DNA of 43,388 nucleotides from Parvularculales bacterium (GCA_036881865.1 JBAJNM010000013.1:1-43388), one strand, 5' to 3'. Numbered from the stretch's first letter, positions 22,599-32,027 are shown. Notes: generated by a model from the letters alone, not told the origin. A program made the numbers and translations.

Positions 22599-24902
22599 CT
22601 ATCGTGGTTGAAAATCTACATCGTGCTCACAGGCATAAGCCAGCAACCGGCCCCGGACACTATCTTGAGGCGCGTCACATAGTTGCTCAACAAAAGTACC
22701 AAGAGCGCCGTGGTTGACGGAACGTATCATCATCTTAACTGGCCCCACCGATGCCGGCGTCATGGAGATATTCCTAAACCCAAGGCCGATAAGCGCCATA
22801 GCCTCCAGAGGGTAGCCTGCAATTTCACCACATAAAGAAAGCGGAACATTATATTGGCGACAGGACAGAACAATTTGACGCAACATGCGCAACACGGCAG
22901 GATTAAGTGGATCATATCGGTTTGATACTTTGATGTTACCACGGTCGCTGGCAAACAAAAATTGCAATAGATCATTACTGCCAACGGAAACAAAATCTAC
23001 AAGGGGCAACAATGTGTCTAACTGCCAAACCAACGCCGGCACTTCTAGCATGACTCCCACGCGAATCTCATCCGGACCCTGACGGCCAAACCGGACCATA
23101 CGCTCTTGCTCCACATTTACCAACGCCCGCGCGCGTTTGAACTCTTCAACAGTGGAAATCATAGGAAACATAAGCCGCAACTTATGCCCCCGCGAAGCCA
23201 TCAACAAAGCGCGTAATTGATAGCGCAACAAAGCCGGACGATCCAACGCCATACGAATAGCCCGCCAGCCCATCATGGGATTTTCTTCCTGAACGGCTTC
23301 CATATAGGGCAGAATTTTATCGCCCCCCGCATCAAGAGTCCTGAACACCACCGGCCGTGTTCCGGCAACCCCCAACACCTGCCTATAAAGATCTGCCTGA
23401 GATTTAAGACGTGGTAAGGTAGACGCTATCATGAACTGAAGCTCCGTGCGAAATAAACCAATACCCCCCGCACCGGATGCCTCCAAAAGAGGTAACTCAA
23501 CAAGTAAGCCTGCGTTAATATTGACGTCTATGTCCACACCATCCAGGGTGATGGCAGGTTTATGACGATGTGCGCGATACCGCGCCTGACGGCTAGCCTG
23601 TAGCCGCACTTTATCTGCATAGGCAGCTATAATATTTTGATCCGGGTGAATATAAACTTCACCCGCGTCACCATCCACAATGATGGCCGACCCAGATTCG
23701 GTCATGAGCAGAATATCTTTGGAGCGCCCGACAATAGGAATACCCAACGCGCGCGCTACAATGGTGACATGAGCACCCCGTGCGCCCTCTTCCAACACCA
23801 ATCCACGCAACCGCTCGCGGTTATAACTCAACAATTCTCCCGGCCCCATATTGCGAGCGATGACGATAGCATCTTCCGGTAATTCCTCCTCGCTGGCCGT
23901 GATGGGTAAGCCACTCAAATGACGCAACAACCGATTTGCTAAATCCTCCAAATCATGAAGCCGCTCCCGTAAATAGGGATCCGTTTGACGCCGAAATCGC
24001 GCCCTGATATCGCCCCGAACCCGCTCTACAGCAGCTTCCGCCGTCAATCCCGTACGCACCGCCTCCCGCAACCGGTTGCGCCAGCCACGATCATGAGCAA
24101 ACATGCGATACGCCTCCAGAATATCCCGATGCTGACCTGCATGAGATAAATCCTCCATGGCCAACATGCGATCCGTAAAGCCCTGCAAGTCGTTAATGGC
24201 ATCCTCAAGGCGCTTAAGCTCAACATCCGTATCTTCCGCAATAAGAGCATCAACCAACACGCGAGGCTCATGCAACACCACATGACCAAGAGCTACACCA
24301 CCAGCAAAAGATACCCCCCTAATATGCTCCGTATGCGCTTGAGCATCCCGACCCGATAACCCAACCTCTTCAACTAAATGGCTGGCTACTACCAATTCTG
24401 CAAGCACCATGGAGATGGTTTGCAAATCCTCCAACATCTCCTCACTATAAATGCGCTCCTCACGGTTTTGCACCACCAGGACCCCAATTACCCGCGCCGC
24501 CCGCAATATGGGAACCCCCATCAAGGATTTATATTTCTCTTCTCCACTTTCAGGCTGATAAGTAAATTTAGGATTGCTCTGCGCCTCGGCCAGATTTAAC
24601 GGGCGTGCATGAAGAGCAATATCCCCAACAAGCCCCTCGCCAAACGCCAGAGTAATCTTATCTACTACGCCGGGCTTAAGCCCACAGGTAGCTCTTAGAA
24701 CAAGATTCTCCGGCTCCCCAACAAGATAAATGGAGCATACATCCACCCCTATGTGGGCGGTAATTAACTGGGCGGTCTGATCAATACGCGCGCGCCCCGT
24801 TTCATCACCTGCCATAATACTGCGCAACCGACGCAATAAATCTCGCGTGCTTACAATCGTAGATTGCATAGCGTGCGCAGAATCGCGAAGAGAAGAAACC
24901 AT
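22599..24902 (-). CDS. ptsP: PTS-Ntr enzyme I (phosphoenolpyruvate-protein phosphotransferase)
   Basis: 767-residue EI-Ntr. A GAF domain (about 35-175) precedes the PEP-utilising enzyme. The phosphorylated histidine lies in GARGAHVTIVARALGIP (His378). The PEP-binding TIM barrel follows, with GIGLFRTELQFM, FRTLDAGGDK, NPMMGWRAIRM, GVMLEVPALV and SVGSNDLLQF, then SLCGEIAGYP. It feeds phosphate to NPr and EIIA-Ntr to regulate nitrogen, potassium and stress responses rather than sugar uptake. lysC lies 18 bp upstream on the same strand, an old alphaproteobacterial arrangement. Confidence 0.96.
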   Translation of the reverse strand: MVSSLRDSAHAMQSTIVSTRDLLRRLRSIMAGDETGRARIDQTAQLITAHIGVDVCSIYLVGEPENLVLRATCGLKPGVVDKITLAFGEGLVGDIALHARPLNLAEAQSNPKFTYQPESGEEKYKSLMGVPILRAARVIGVLVVQNREERIYSEEMLEDLQTISMVLAELVVASHLVEEVGLSGRDAQAHTEHIRGVSFAGGVALGHVVLHEPRVLVDALIAEDTDVELKRLEDAINDLQGFTDRMLAMEDLSHAGQHRDILEAYRMFAHDRGWRNRLREAVRTGLTAEAAVERVRGDIRARFRRQTDPYLRERLHDLEDLANRLLRHLSGLPITASEEELPEDAIVIARNMGPGELLSYNRERLRGLVLEEGARGAHVTIVARALGIPIVGRSKDILLMTESGSAIIVDGDAGEVYIHPDQNIIAAYADKVRLQASRQARYRAHRHKPAITLDGVDIDVNINAGLLVELPLLEASGAGGIGLFRTELQFMIASTLPRLKSQADLYRQVLGVAGTRPVVFRTLDAGGDKILPYMEAVQEENPMMGWRAIRMALDRPALLRYQLRALLMASRGHKLRLMFPMISTVEEFKRARALVNVEQERMVRFGRQGPDEIRVGVMLEVPALVWQLDTLLPLVDFVSVGSNDLLQFLFASDRGNIKVSNRYDPLNPAVLRMLRQIVLSCRQYNVPLSLCGEIAGYPLEAMALIGLGFRNISMTPASVGPVKMMIRSVNHGALGTFVEQLCDAPQDSVRGRLLAYACEHDVDFQPR

Positions 24903-24920
24903 AACAACGCTCTTTCGATC

Positions 24921-26162
24921 CTAAGCTCCGTCAAGCCCATACGCCGTATGTAGCGCCCTCACAGCAAGCTCGGTATATTGCTCCTCAATAAGAACACTAA
25001 TCTTTATTTCAGAGGTAGAAATAACCTGAATATTGATACCTTTGTCCGCCAATGCCCGAAACATCCGCAAGGCAGAACCCGCATGACTGCGCATACCAAC
25101 CCCTACCACTGAAACCTTAGCAACATCTTCAGCGCTGATTATTTTCCGATAGCCAAGAGCATCCCGACAGTTCTCCATAATCTTCAATGCTTCCGGCAAA
25201 TCATTGCGAGACACGGTGAAGGTTACATCGGTTTGCTCACCATTCTCCGAAACATTCTGAACAATCATATCCACATTGATACCGACGTCAGCGAGAGGAT
25301 CAAAAATATCCGCCGCCACCCCCGGCTTGTCTGCTACCTGCACAAGGGTAATTTTTGCCTCATCATGCGCATACGTAATACCGCTTACAATTTCTTGTTC
25401 CATAATTTTATCCTCACCGCATACTAAAGTACCGCTAAATGGAGAATCCCCTTCTTCGGGAGACGCAAAGCTAGAACGCACACAAAGTTTGATATCATGC
25501 GCCATGGCCAATTCAACCGACCGCGTTTGCAGGACTTTGGCTCCCAGAGAGGCCATTTCCAGCATTTCTTCATACGTAACTCTATCAATCTTGCGGGCCG
25601 ATACAACCATACGAGGGTCAGCCGTGTATACACCTTCAACATCGGTATAGATATCGCATCGGTCTGCGCCCAATGCGACCGCCAGCGCCACAGCGCTGGT
25701 ATCAGACCCGCCGCGACCCAATGTAGTAATACGATTATCGGGCCCCACCCCCTGAAAGCCCGCTACAACCGGCACTTGTTTTTGTGCGAGTCTCTCATTG
25801 AGGTGCGTTATATCAATATTTTCAATTCGAGCCGCCCCATGAACGCCACTTGTTATGATCGGTACCTGCCAACCAAGCCATGAGCGTGCCGCAATGCTAT
25901 TGTTCTGCAATATCATTACTAGCAGACCGGAGGTTACTTGTTCTCCGGTAGACACAACCGCATCATATTCGCGGGCGTCATGAATTGTAGCCGCCTCGCG
26001 GGTCCAGTTGATGAGTTGATTGGTCACCCCCGCCATAGCCGAGACGACCACCGTTACTTCATGTCCGGCTTCAACCTCTCGGCCAACATGAGCTGCCGCA
26101 TGACGCAACCGCTCCATATCCGCAAGCGACGTACCGCCGAACTTTAGAACCAGTCTGGCCAC
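24921..26162 (-). CDS. lysC: aspartate kinase
   Basis: 413-residue monofunctional aspartokinase, the first step to lysine, threonine, methionine and diaminopimelate. The kinase domain starts VLKFGGTSLADMERL and has TLGRGGSDTSAVALA and CDIYTDVEGVYTADPR. Two ACT domains fill the C-terminal ~150 residues (KISVVGVGMRSHAG, INIQVISTSEIKISV) and suggest feedback control by lysine and/or threonine. It is transcribed with ptsP and divergent from ubiG. No lysine-riboswitch-like structure is evident in the 184-bp upstream gap. Confidence 0.96.
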   Translation of the reverse strand: MARLVLKFGGTSLADMERLRHAAAHVGREVEAGHEVTVVVSAMAGVTNQLINWTREAATIHDAREYDAVVSTGEQVTSGLLVMILQNNSIAARSWLGWQVPIITSGVHGAARIENIDITHLNERLAQKQVPVVAGFQGVGPDNRITTLGRGGSDTSAVALAVALGADRCDIYTDVEGVYTADPRMVVSARKIDRVTYEEMLEMASLGAKVLQTRSVELAMAHDIKLCVRSSFASPEEGDSPFSGTLVCGEDKIMEQEIVSGITYAHDEAKITLVQVADKPGVAADIFDPLADVGINVDMIVQNVSENGEQTDVTFTVSRNDLPEALKIMENCRDALGYRKIISAEDVAKVSVVGVGMRSHAGSALRMFRALADKGINIQVISTSEIKISVLIEEQYTELAVRALHTAYGLDGA

Positions 26163-26346
26163 AATTTATCTTTACCTCCTGACAGGCCGAAATCCCTGAC
26201 AGAAACTGATTTCCGGCAGAGGCTAAAACAATCTTACTACTTAAAAAGTGAGGGGGGTTGGCTTTGTTGCACAACTCTTGATACGCTTAATGGATACACT
26301 GAAATCTTGCTTCAGGCAAGAGAGCCTCTAGATTTACCCTGTATTT

Positions 26347-27135
26347 ATGGAAAAACCCCCTCTTTCTCGTTTAACCATGACCACCTCTCCACCCAACCCC
26401 AGCACCATTGATAAAACGGAAATTGCCCGTTTTGCAGCTATGGCGGATACGTGGTGGAATCCGAAGGGTAAGTTTCGGCCTCTTCATATTTTTAATCCTG
26501 TGCGTCTTAATTTTATTCGGAAGCAGGTATGTGCTCATTTTGGGTGTGATGAGACAAGCCTTCGTCCTTTCGAGGGCTTGTCGTTTTTGGATATTGGTTG
26601 CGGGGGTGGTCTGGTGAGTGAACCCATGACGCGTCTTGGTGGACGGGTTACGGGGGTGGATGCCGGAGAATCTACCGTCATGACGGCAAAGCATCACGCA
26701 ACCTCTCAAGGGCTAGAGATTGACTATCAAGCAACAACGGCTGAAGAGTTGGCATCCTCCGGTGTTTCCTTTGATGTGGTGTTGAATATGGAGGTGGTAG
26801 AACACGTAGCTGATGTGCCTTTGTTTATAGACTCATGCGCAGATTTAACAGCCCCCGGCGGCTTGATGATTGTCGCAACCCTTAATCGCACTTTGAAGTC
26901 TTTTGCATTGGCGATTGTTGGCGCGGAATATATTCTAAGGTGGTTGCCACGTGGAACCCATCAGTGGGCTAAATTTATCAAGCCTTCCGAACTATGCACC
27001 ATGCTAGAAAAAACCGGTATGGATATAACTCACATCGGTGGCGTGGTGTATAACCCCCTCACAGACCAGTGGTCTGAGTCTAATGATACGGACGTTAACT
27101 ACATGATGGTAGCCACTCGCCACGTTGCTTCCTGA
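26347..27135 (+). CDS. ubiG: ubiquinone biosynthesis O-methyltransferase
   Basis: 262-residue SAM methyltransferase that makes both O-methylations in ubiquinone synthesis. Family sequence: ARFAAMADTWWNPKGKFRPLHIFNPVRL, SAM motif LDIGCGGGLVSEPMTRLG, VTGVDA, NMEVVEHV and LNRTLKSFALAIVGAEYILRWLPRGTH. ATG 26347 is the longest start; ATG 26377 (Met11) matches the usual UbiG N-terminus better, and neither has a clear Shine-Dalgarno. It is divergent from lysC and convergent with the nitrilase gene (17-bp gap). Confidence 0.95.
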   Translation: MEKPPLSRLTMTTSPPNPSTIDKTEIARFAAMADTWWNPKGKFRPLHIFNPVRLNFIRKQVCAHFGCDETSLRPFEGLSFLDIGCGGGLVSEPMTRLGGRVTGVDAGESTVMTAKHHATSQGLEIDYQATTAEELASSGVSFDVVLNMEVVEHVADVPLFIDSCADLTAPGGLMIVATLNRTLKSFALAIVGAEYILRWLPRGTHQWAKFIKPSELCTMLEKTGMDITHIGGVVYNPLTDQWSESNDTDVNYMMVATRHVAS

Positions 27136-27152
27136 CTACAGCTTTTTGAATA

Positions 27153-28010
27153 TCAAGGAGCGCTGATAGGTCGATCGTGGCGGAGAGAGGGAATACGCGT
27201 TCGCGCTTTGATTACCTCTTCAGGGTCAATGCGGGCGGTTATCACACACGGTGCCTGGACTCCATTCTCGTCTTCCGCCTCCGCTATAATGTCGCCCCAT
27301 GGCCCTACAATCAAACTATGACCATAGGTGCGTCGTCCATCTTCATGGAGACCCGCTTGGGCGGGCGCAAAGACATAACAACCCGTTTCAATCGCCCGCG
27401 CCCGCAATAAAATATGCCAGTGGACTTTTCCTGTCTCTTCAGTAAAAGCCGATGGAACGCTTAAAAAATCCGCACCTGCCTGAGCCAACATGCGATAAAG
27501 GCCGGGGAAGCGCACATCATAACAAACCGTCATCCCTACCCGCCCCCAAGGCAAGGCAGAAATAACAGCCTTATCGCCCGCATCATAAGAGTTGGATTCA
27601 CGATAAACACCACTGTTCTCCAAATTAACGTCAAACATGTGGATTTTGTCATAACGAGCTGCAATGTCGCCCTCCGGGGTTACCAGAAAAGAACGATTAC
27701 AAGCACGGCCCGCCTCGTTTTTAATTGCCAACGACCCCACCAAAAGCCATACACCATGATGACGCGCCCGCTCCCGAAAAACCTCCAATGACCGACTTGC
27801 CTCTTCAGGAGCCAGCGCCACATACAGCGCATCTCTGTCACGCTCCATCAACGCAGTCATCTCCGGTGTCATGATAAAATTCGCCCCTTGTAAGGCGGCT
27901 TCGTCAACTAAATGACAGCAGATCTCTATATTGGCATCTTCATTACGTCCACTACAGAGTTGAACGCAAGCCGCCGTAAATCCGACACCACCCTCTAAAG
28001 AACTTGCCAT
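27153..28010 (-). CDS. carbon-nitrogen hydrolase (nitrilase superfamily, Nit-like)
   Basis: 285-residue member of the nitrilase superfamily. The Glu-Lys-Cys triad is visible: E50 in IMTPEMTAL, K122 in RYDKIHMFDV, and C163 in MTVCYDVRFPGLYR. The Nit1/Nit2 branch often hydrolyses deaminated glutathione or omega-amides; the glutaredoxin gene next to it makes a glutathione-linked role reasonable but unproven. Its ATG overlaps the grxC stop (TAATG), so the two are coupled. Confidence 0.9.
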   Translation of the reverse strand: MASSLEGGVGFTAACVQLCSGRNEDANIEICCHLVDEAALQGANFIMTPEMTALMERDRDALYVALAPEEASRSLEVFRERARHHGVWLLVGSLAIKNEAGRACNRSFLVTPEGDIAARYDKIHMFDVNLENSGVYRESNSYDAGDKAVISALPWGRVGMTVCYDVRFPGLYRMLAQAGADFLSVPSAFTEETGKVHWHILLRARAIETGCYVFAPAQAGLHEDGRRTYGHSLIVGPWGDIIAEAEDENGVQAPCVITARIDPEEVIKARTRIPSLRHDRPISAP

Positions 28011-28285
28011 TATCTCTCTATCCCCAAAATAGCATCCAGTTTCCGTTCTTCATCAAGACGGTGAAGGGCATCACTATCCCCAACATAAACACCATCAACA
28101 AAAACCTGCGGCACCGTATGACGACCACCAGCGCGATGCATCATCTCTTCTCGCAAAGCGGGGTCACTGTTCACATCTATATTCCGAAATGATACACCCT
28201 TGCTCTCCAAAAGCATGCGCACTCGCACACAAAACGGACACCATGGTGTTGTGTAAATCTCAACATCAGCCATGTCATTACTCAT
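28010..28285 (-). CDS. grxC: glutaredoxin 3
   Basis: 91-residue dithiol glutaredoxin. It carries the active site WCPFC (Cys16 and Cys19), the cis-proline region HTVPQVFVDG and the glutathione-binding YVGDSDALHRL. It reduces protein and glutathione-mixed disulfides. Two Met starts (28285, 28273) are possible. It lies between comF and the nitrilase gene, a standard alphaproteobacterial order. Confidence 0.95.
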   Translation of the reverse strand: MSNDMADVEIYTTPWCPFCVRVRMLLESKGVSFRNIDVNSDPALREEMMHRAGGRHTVPQVFVDGVYVGDSDALHRLDEERKLDAILGIER

Positions 28286-28352
28286 TATTATCTTGCTATC
28301 TTATAACGTATCTATCAGCGCCTGTCATACTGGTATGCTCTTAAATGCGGGG

Positions 28353-29120
28353 CTATCCCTCCCCTCGCGCAACCCGCGCCAGAGTGAGAACATCCACCCG
28401 ACCTGCTCCGGCGCGCTGTAGAGCACGCGTAGCTGATGCAAGAGTAGCCCCGGACGTCAAAACATCATCCACCAACACAAAAGCGGAACCCTTAATGCGC
28501 GCCTCCGCCCCCAATGAAGGCGCAAACGCTCCCACCATATTGCGATGACGAGCCGCCACCGATAACCCTATCTGACTGCGGGTCGGGCGTATCCTCTCCA
28601 GCATATCCACCGCTAACTCAACACCACTTTCACGGCTTATCACCCGAGCAAGTTCTACCGCCTGATTAAACCCTCTCTGACGCAAACGCCTAACATAAAG
28701 CGGTACTGGAACGATATAATCAGCATCCGACAAGAGGTCATGGCCTGCGCGTGCCATCCAACGCCCAAACGCACGAACACATTCATGGCGGCCACTATAC
28801 TTAAACCGTCCGACAAGCCGTTGAACCAGAGGGGTATACACCATAACGGAGCGAGCCTGTCTCCATGGCGGTGGATGGGCAAGGGCTGAAGGATCTACCG
28901 CACCCACCCCATGGTTATGGGCGAACGGCAACCCTGTAACAGCGCACAAGGGCTCATCAATAAAGCGTATCTCCTGCCAGCACGACCCACACAAAGATCC
29001 CTGAACCGTCAACTGGGCACGGCATCCCGGACACAAGGGCGGTAACAGAACATTCACTACAGATTGCATCCATAGTGTAAACCTCCCGCTTTTTTTGCCG
29101 CTTTCAAGCGCCCATGCCAT
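28353..29120 (-). CDS. comF: ComF family amidophosphoribosyltransferase-like protein
   Basis: 255-residue ComF protein. The N-terminal zinc motif has Cys30, Cys33, Cys44 and Cys47 (CPGC...CGSC). FKYSGRHECVRAFGRWMA and VPVPLYVRRLRQRGFNQAVELA follow, then the PRPP loop FVLVDDVLTSGATL near the C-terminus. ComF is needed for single-strand DNA handling in natural transformation in some bacteria; here the role is unknown. ATG 29120 has AGGGG 9 nt upstream; Met18 is the alternative. It is divergent from the methyltransferase gene. Confidence 0.93.
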   Translation of the reverse strand: MAWALESGKKSGRFTLWMQSVVNVLLPPLCPGCRAQLTVQGSLCGSCWQEIRFIDEPLCAVTGLPFAHNHGVGAVDPSALAHPPPWRQARSVMVYTPLVQRLVGRFKYSGRHECVRAFGRWMARAGHDLLSDADYIVPVPLYVRRLRQRGFNQAVELARVISRESGVELAVDMLERIRPTRSQIGLSVAARHRNMVGAFAPSLGAEARIKGSAFVLVDDVLTSGATLASATRALQRAGAGRVDVLTLARVARGEG

Positions 29121-29174
29121 CTATGCCCACCCCTGCGTCTTAACACTTAAGTACCATCATGCCATAGTACGCTC

Positions 29175-30077
29175 ATGGGTGCATTGTCTTCTACAATTGG
29201 TACTCCGGTTATTTTTGACCGAATTCTCGCCCGACATCATCGAGCGCGGGCAGCAAAAGAACTGGAAAAATACAATTTTCTAGAGCGACGCGCCGTCCAT
29301 GATTTGTCCGAACGTATTCAAGCCACCAATCGCCACTTCACTACAGCTTTACAATGGGGCGGTACGCTCTGCTCACTTGATGCAACACCGGCGACCTTAA
29401 AAATAAAACATCTCATCCATGCCGACAGTGCTGAGGCCTTGCTGAAAGACCGACCTCTCGCGTTCACAGGTGATGAAGAACATTTGCCCATAGGGGATAA
29501 TGGTTTTGACCTCATCGTAAGCGTTTTATCCCTGCACAAAGTAAACGACGTCCCCGGGACGCTTATTCAAATCAACCGAGCCTTACGTCCTGATGGTTTG
29601 TTTTTAGCCGCCCTGCTTGGTGGCAACACTCTTGATGAGTTACGACACTCCCTAACGGCAGCAGAGGCAGAAATCACCGGTGGTGCCAGCCCCCGCATAA
29701 GCCCGTTTGCCGATGTGCGGGATATGGGGTCTCTTTTGCAGCGCACAGGTTTTTCCTTACCAGTGGTGGATGTGGACCATCTTACCGCCCACTATGACAC
29801 TATGACGTCCCTCATGAAAGATTTGCGCGGCATGGGAGAAGCCAACAGCCTCACAAGCCGTCGCCGTGTACCCACACGCCGCACCGTACTAACCCGCGCG
29901 GATGATATTTACCGTGATTATTTTGGGCTGCCCGATGGGCGGCTACCGGCCCAGTTTGACATATTATATCTTACCGGCTGGTCGCCCCATGAAAGCCAAC
30001 CCCGCCCCCTTAAACCCGGGAGTGCACGTCTCTCTCTTACTCAGGTGCTACCGGACAACACTCCTTCAGATAGATAG
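29175..30077 (+). CDS. SAM-dependent methyltransferase, BioC/NDUFAF5-like
   Basis: 300-residue class I methyltransferase of the type found beside comF in alphaproteobacteria, related to BioC and the complex I factor NDUFAF5. The N-terminal VIFDRILARHHRARAA...YNFLERRAVHDLSERI and the methyltransferase-11 part EHLPIGDNGFDLIVSVLSLHKVNDVPGTL are recognisable. Motif I is poor: the expected VLDLGCG-like sequence is replaced by WGGTLCSLDATP, so SAM binding may be altered. The C-terminus overlaps the convergent mutT gene by 12 bp. Confidence 0.85.
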   Translation: MGALSSTIGTPVIFDRILARHHRARAAKELEKYNFLERRAVHDLSERIQATNRHFTTALQWGGTLCSLDATPATLKIKHLIHADSAEALLKDRPLAFTGDEEHLPIGDNGFDLIVSVLSLHKVNDVPGTLIQINRALRPDGLFLAALLGGNTLDELRHSLTAAEAEITGGASPRISPFADVRDMGSLLQRTGFSLPVVDVDHLTAHYDTMTSLMKDLRGMGEANSLTSRRRVPTRRTVLTRADDIYRDYFGLPDGRLPAQFDILYLTGWSPHESQPRPLKPGSARLSLTQVLPDNTPSDR

Positions 30078-30470
30078 TCTGTTCAGTAATCGCTCTACGA
30101 TAGAAGTATTTGCAGGCAACATATCCCAATCTGATAGATTTTCCTGTGCAACCCACGACAAATCTTGCCCCTCCATAGGCTGAACCACACCAGACCACTG
30201 CCGACATACATAAACCAGCATAAGAAGATGAAAATCACCATAATCATAGCTGACAAACGTCAGGGCTTCCAGAAAAGACGGGTCAATGTTTATGCCGAGC
30301 TCTTCATGGAGTTCACGGACGATCGCCTGCTCCGGCGTTTCTTCCGTATCAATTTTGCCGCCTGGCAGCTCATACAGGCCCGCAAAAGACCTCCCCGCCG
30401 GGCGCTGGGCCAACAACACCCGCCCTTGCTCATCAATTAAGGCGCATGCCACAACAAGTAGTACTCTCAT
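30066..30470 (-). CDS. mutT: MutT-type Nudix hydrolase (8-oxo-dGTP diphosphatase)
   Basis: 134-residue Nudix protein. The box GGKIDTEETPEQAIVRELHE followed by ELGI matches GX5EX7REUXEEXGU. The N-terminus VVACALIDEQGRVLLAQRP and the GLYELPGG approach are MutT-like. It removes oxidised nucleotides from the pool. It lies 15 bp downstream of argJ on the same strand and probably shares its transcript. Its 3' end overlaps the methyltransferase gene. Confidence 0.92.
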   Translation of the reverse strand: MRVLLVVACALIDEQGRVLLAQRPAGRSFAGLYELPGGKIDTEETPEQAIVRELHEELGINIDPSFLEALTFVSYDYGDFHLLMLVYVCRQWSGVVQPMEGQDLSWVAQENLSDWDMLPANTSIVERLLNRLSI

Positions 30471-30485
30471 AGGCCGGATTTCATC

Positions 30486-31739
30486 TCAAGAACGATAATC
30501 AGCGTTAATAGAAATGTAGTCATGAGTTAAATCACACGTCCAGACAGTAGCCTCGCCCTTGCCCACACCAGCATCTACATGAATATCAATCTCTGCCTTC
30601 TTCATGTGCCGGGCGACAGGAGCCTCTTTGTACCGGCTTACTCTCTGACCGCGCCGGGCAATCGTAATGCCACCGATAGAAATCACTATGCGCTCCTGCC
30701 GCAAAGGCTCTCCCGCCTTGCCCGCTGCCATAACAATACGACCCCAATTTGCATCCTCCCCCGCTATCGCCGTCTTAACCAATGGTGAATTAGCAATGGA
30801 AAAGGCGATCCGCCGGGCAGAAACTTCAGAACGTGCACCGCTTACCTTCACCGTAATAAACTTACGCGCCCCCTCACCATCCCGCACGACCTGCTGCGCT
30901 AAATCCTGCATCAATGACTCCAACGCTTCCCTAAAACTGCGCAAGCGTGGGTCTGATGCACGGGTCGGCAGGGGCTTTGCAGAGCGCACCGCACCGGTAG
31001 CACACAACAACACACTATCGTTGGTTGAGGTATCGCTATCTACCGTTATGGCATTAAAACTATCTTTCACAGCCTTTTTAAGAAGACTCCGCAACACTGA
31101 GGCAGACAGGGCGGCATCTGTAAAAACAAAACCAAGCACTGTCGCCATGTCAGGCGCTATCATGCCCGAACCTTTGGTGATGCCATTAAGAATAACCGTC
31201 TGCCCATCTATTTCAGCCCGACGGGTAGCCCCCTTGGGATATGTATCCGTAGTCATAATGGCACGAGACGCCTGCTCCCACGCCACCGCCTCTGGTCTCT
31301 TCCAAGCCTGTTTCATAGCTGCAACAAGCGGCGCTACCTCCAGTGTTTCCCCAATCACGCCAGTAGACGCGACCAATGCTTCATCAGCCCTACCCCCCAC
31401 AAGACTTGCCGCCACTGCAGCCATTTTCTCAACACAATCCCTGCCGGAGGCACCTGTAAAAGCATTAGCATTGCCTGCGTTCACCACCAACGCACGCGCC
31501 CGTCCTCTTGCTACAACCTGACGACACCATGAAACCGGAGCCGCCACCGTTGCCGATTTAGTAAAAACGCCCGCTATTTTCGTCTCAGGTTCCAGAGATA
31601 TAAGCAGAAGAGTATCATCACGCTTCTTCTTGCTCCCAGAAACCTGCGCTGTGCCTATCATCACTCCGGACACCGCAGGCATAGAAGGAAACCGCCGCGG
31701 AGCCAAAGGGGAAACAGAACGGTTAGATTTGGTACTCAT
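30486..31739 (-). CDS. argJ: bifunctional glutamate N-acetyltransferase / amino-acid acetyltransferase
   Basis: 417-residue ArgJ of cyclic arginine synthesis. It moves the acetyl group from N-acetylornithine to glutamate. The self-cleaving site is intact: KGSGMIAPDMATVLGF, cleavage between Ala199 and Thr200, with Thr200 as the new N-terminal nucleophile. LVVNAGNANAFTG and STGVIGE are also present. ATG 31739 has GGAGGAG 6 nt upstream, better than the in-frame ATG at 31778. mutT follows by 15 bp. Upstream lie two small palindromes and a C-rich transcribed tract. Confidence 0.96.
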   Translation of the reverse strand: MSTKSNRSVSPLAPRRFPSMPAVSGVMIGTAQVSGSKKKRDDTLLLISLEPETKIAGVFTKSATVAAPVSWCRQVVARGRARALVVNAGNANAFTGASGRDCVEKMAAVAASLVGGRADEALVASTGVIGETLEVAPLVAAMKQAWKRPEAVAWEQASRAIMTTDTYPKGATRRAEIDGQTVILNGITKGSGMIAPDMATVLGFVFTDAALSASVLRSLLKKAVKDSFNAITVDSDTSTNDSVLLCATGAVRSAKPLPTRASDPRLRSFREALESLMQDLAQQVVRDGEGARKFITVKVSGARSEVSARRIAFSIANSPLVKTAIAGEDANWGRIVMAAGKAGEPLRQERIVISIGGITIARRGQRVSRYKEAPVARHMKKAEIDIHVDAGVGKGEATVWTCDLTHDYISINADYRS

Positions 31740-31823
31740 AGAAAACTCCTCCGAGACGGAATACCCCCAACGCGCCACGCAGGCAGGCCCGGCAAGACGT
31801 TAAAGGGTTTTGTGTAAAATACG

Positions 31824-31852
31824 GTAAATTTACGCAATAAGTGTTGACACTT
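31824..31852 (-). promoter_or_regulatory. two adjacent palindromes upstream of argJ (candidate operator)
   Basis: GTAAATTTAC (31824-31833) is a perfect 10-bp palindrome. AAGTGTTGACACTT (31839-31852) is a perfect 6-bp dyad with a 2-nt spacer. They lie 85-113 bp before the argJ ATG. The first resembles the 15-bp palindrome at 38701-38715 (shared GCGTAAAT/TTTAC core), so one regulator could serve both. Function is not known. Confidence 0.3.
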
Positions 31853-31865
31853 CGTCCCTCTGATT

Positions 31866-32020
31866 TGGCCGCCTCAGGGGATCGGGGGCTTCTGGTTGGG
31901 AGCCACCTAGTTGGGGGCGTTGGGTAGACCGTGATGGGGGATGGGCTGTGGTTGGGAGGCTCCCGGTTGGTGCACCGGGGTGGGGGGTGTCCCGGACTGA
32001 GGGGATCTGTGGTTGGGGGG
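31866..32020. repeat. G-rich (+) / C-rich (-) tract with repeated GGTTGGG motif
   Basis: About 155 bp on the + strand is dense in G-runs and repeats (G)GTTGG+ six times (31894, 31909, 31919, 31950, 31965, 32011). The longer unit CTGTGGTTGGG occurs at 31946 and 32007. The transcribed minus strand is therefore C-rich with CCCAACC repeats, immediately after the parvulin stop and before argJ. It could be a Rho-utilisation region, a G-quadruplex-forming stretch, or a decayed tandem repeat. Confidence 0.55.
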
Positions 32021-32027
32021 CAGCCGA

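Noticed and set aside
26260-26272. GGCTTTGTTGCAC in the lysC-ubiG gap resembles the terminal repeat of some IS5-family elements
   Set aside because: Only one end is present, with no partner inverted repeat and no transposase remnant; a 13-bp match is too little.
26163-26346. Lysine riboswitch upstream of lysC
   Set aside because: The gap lacks the length and helices of an L-box; only a short CTTGC/GCAAG hairpin is seen.
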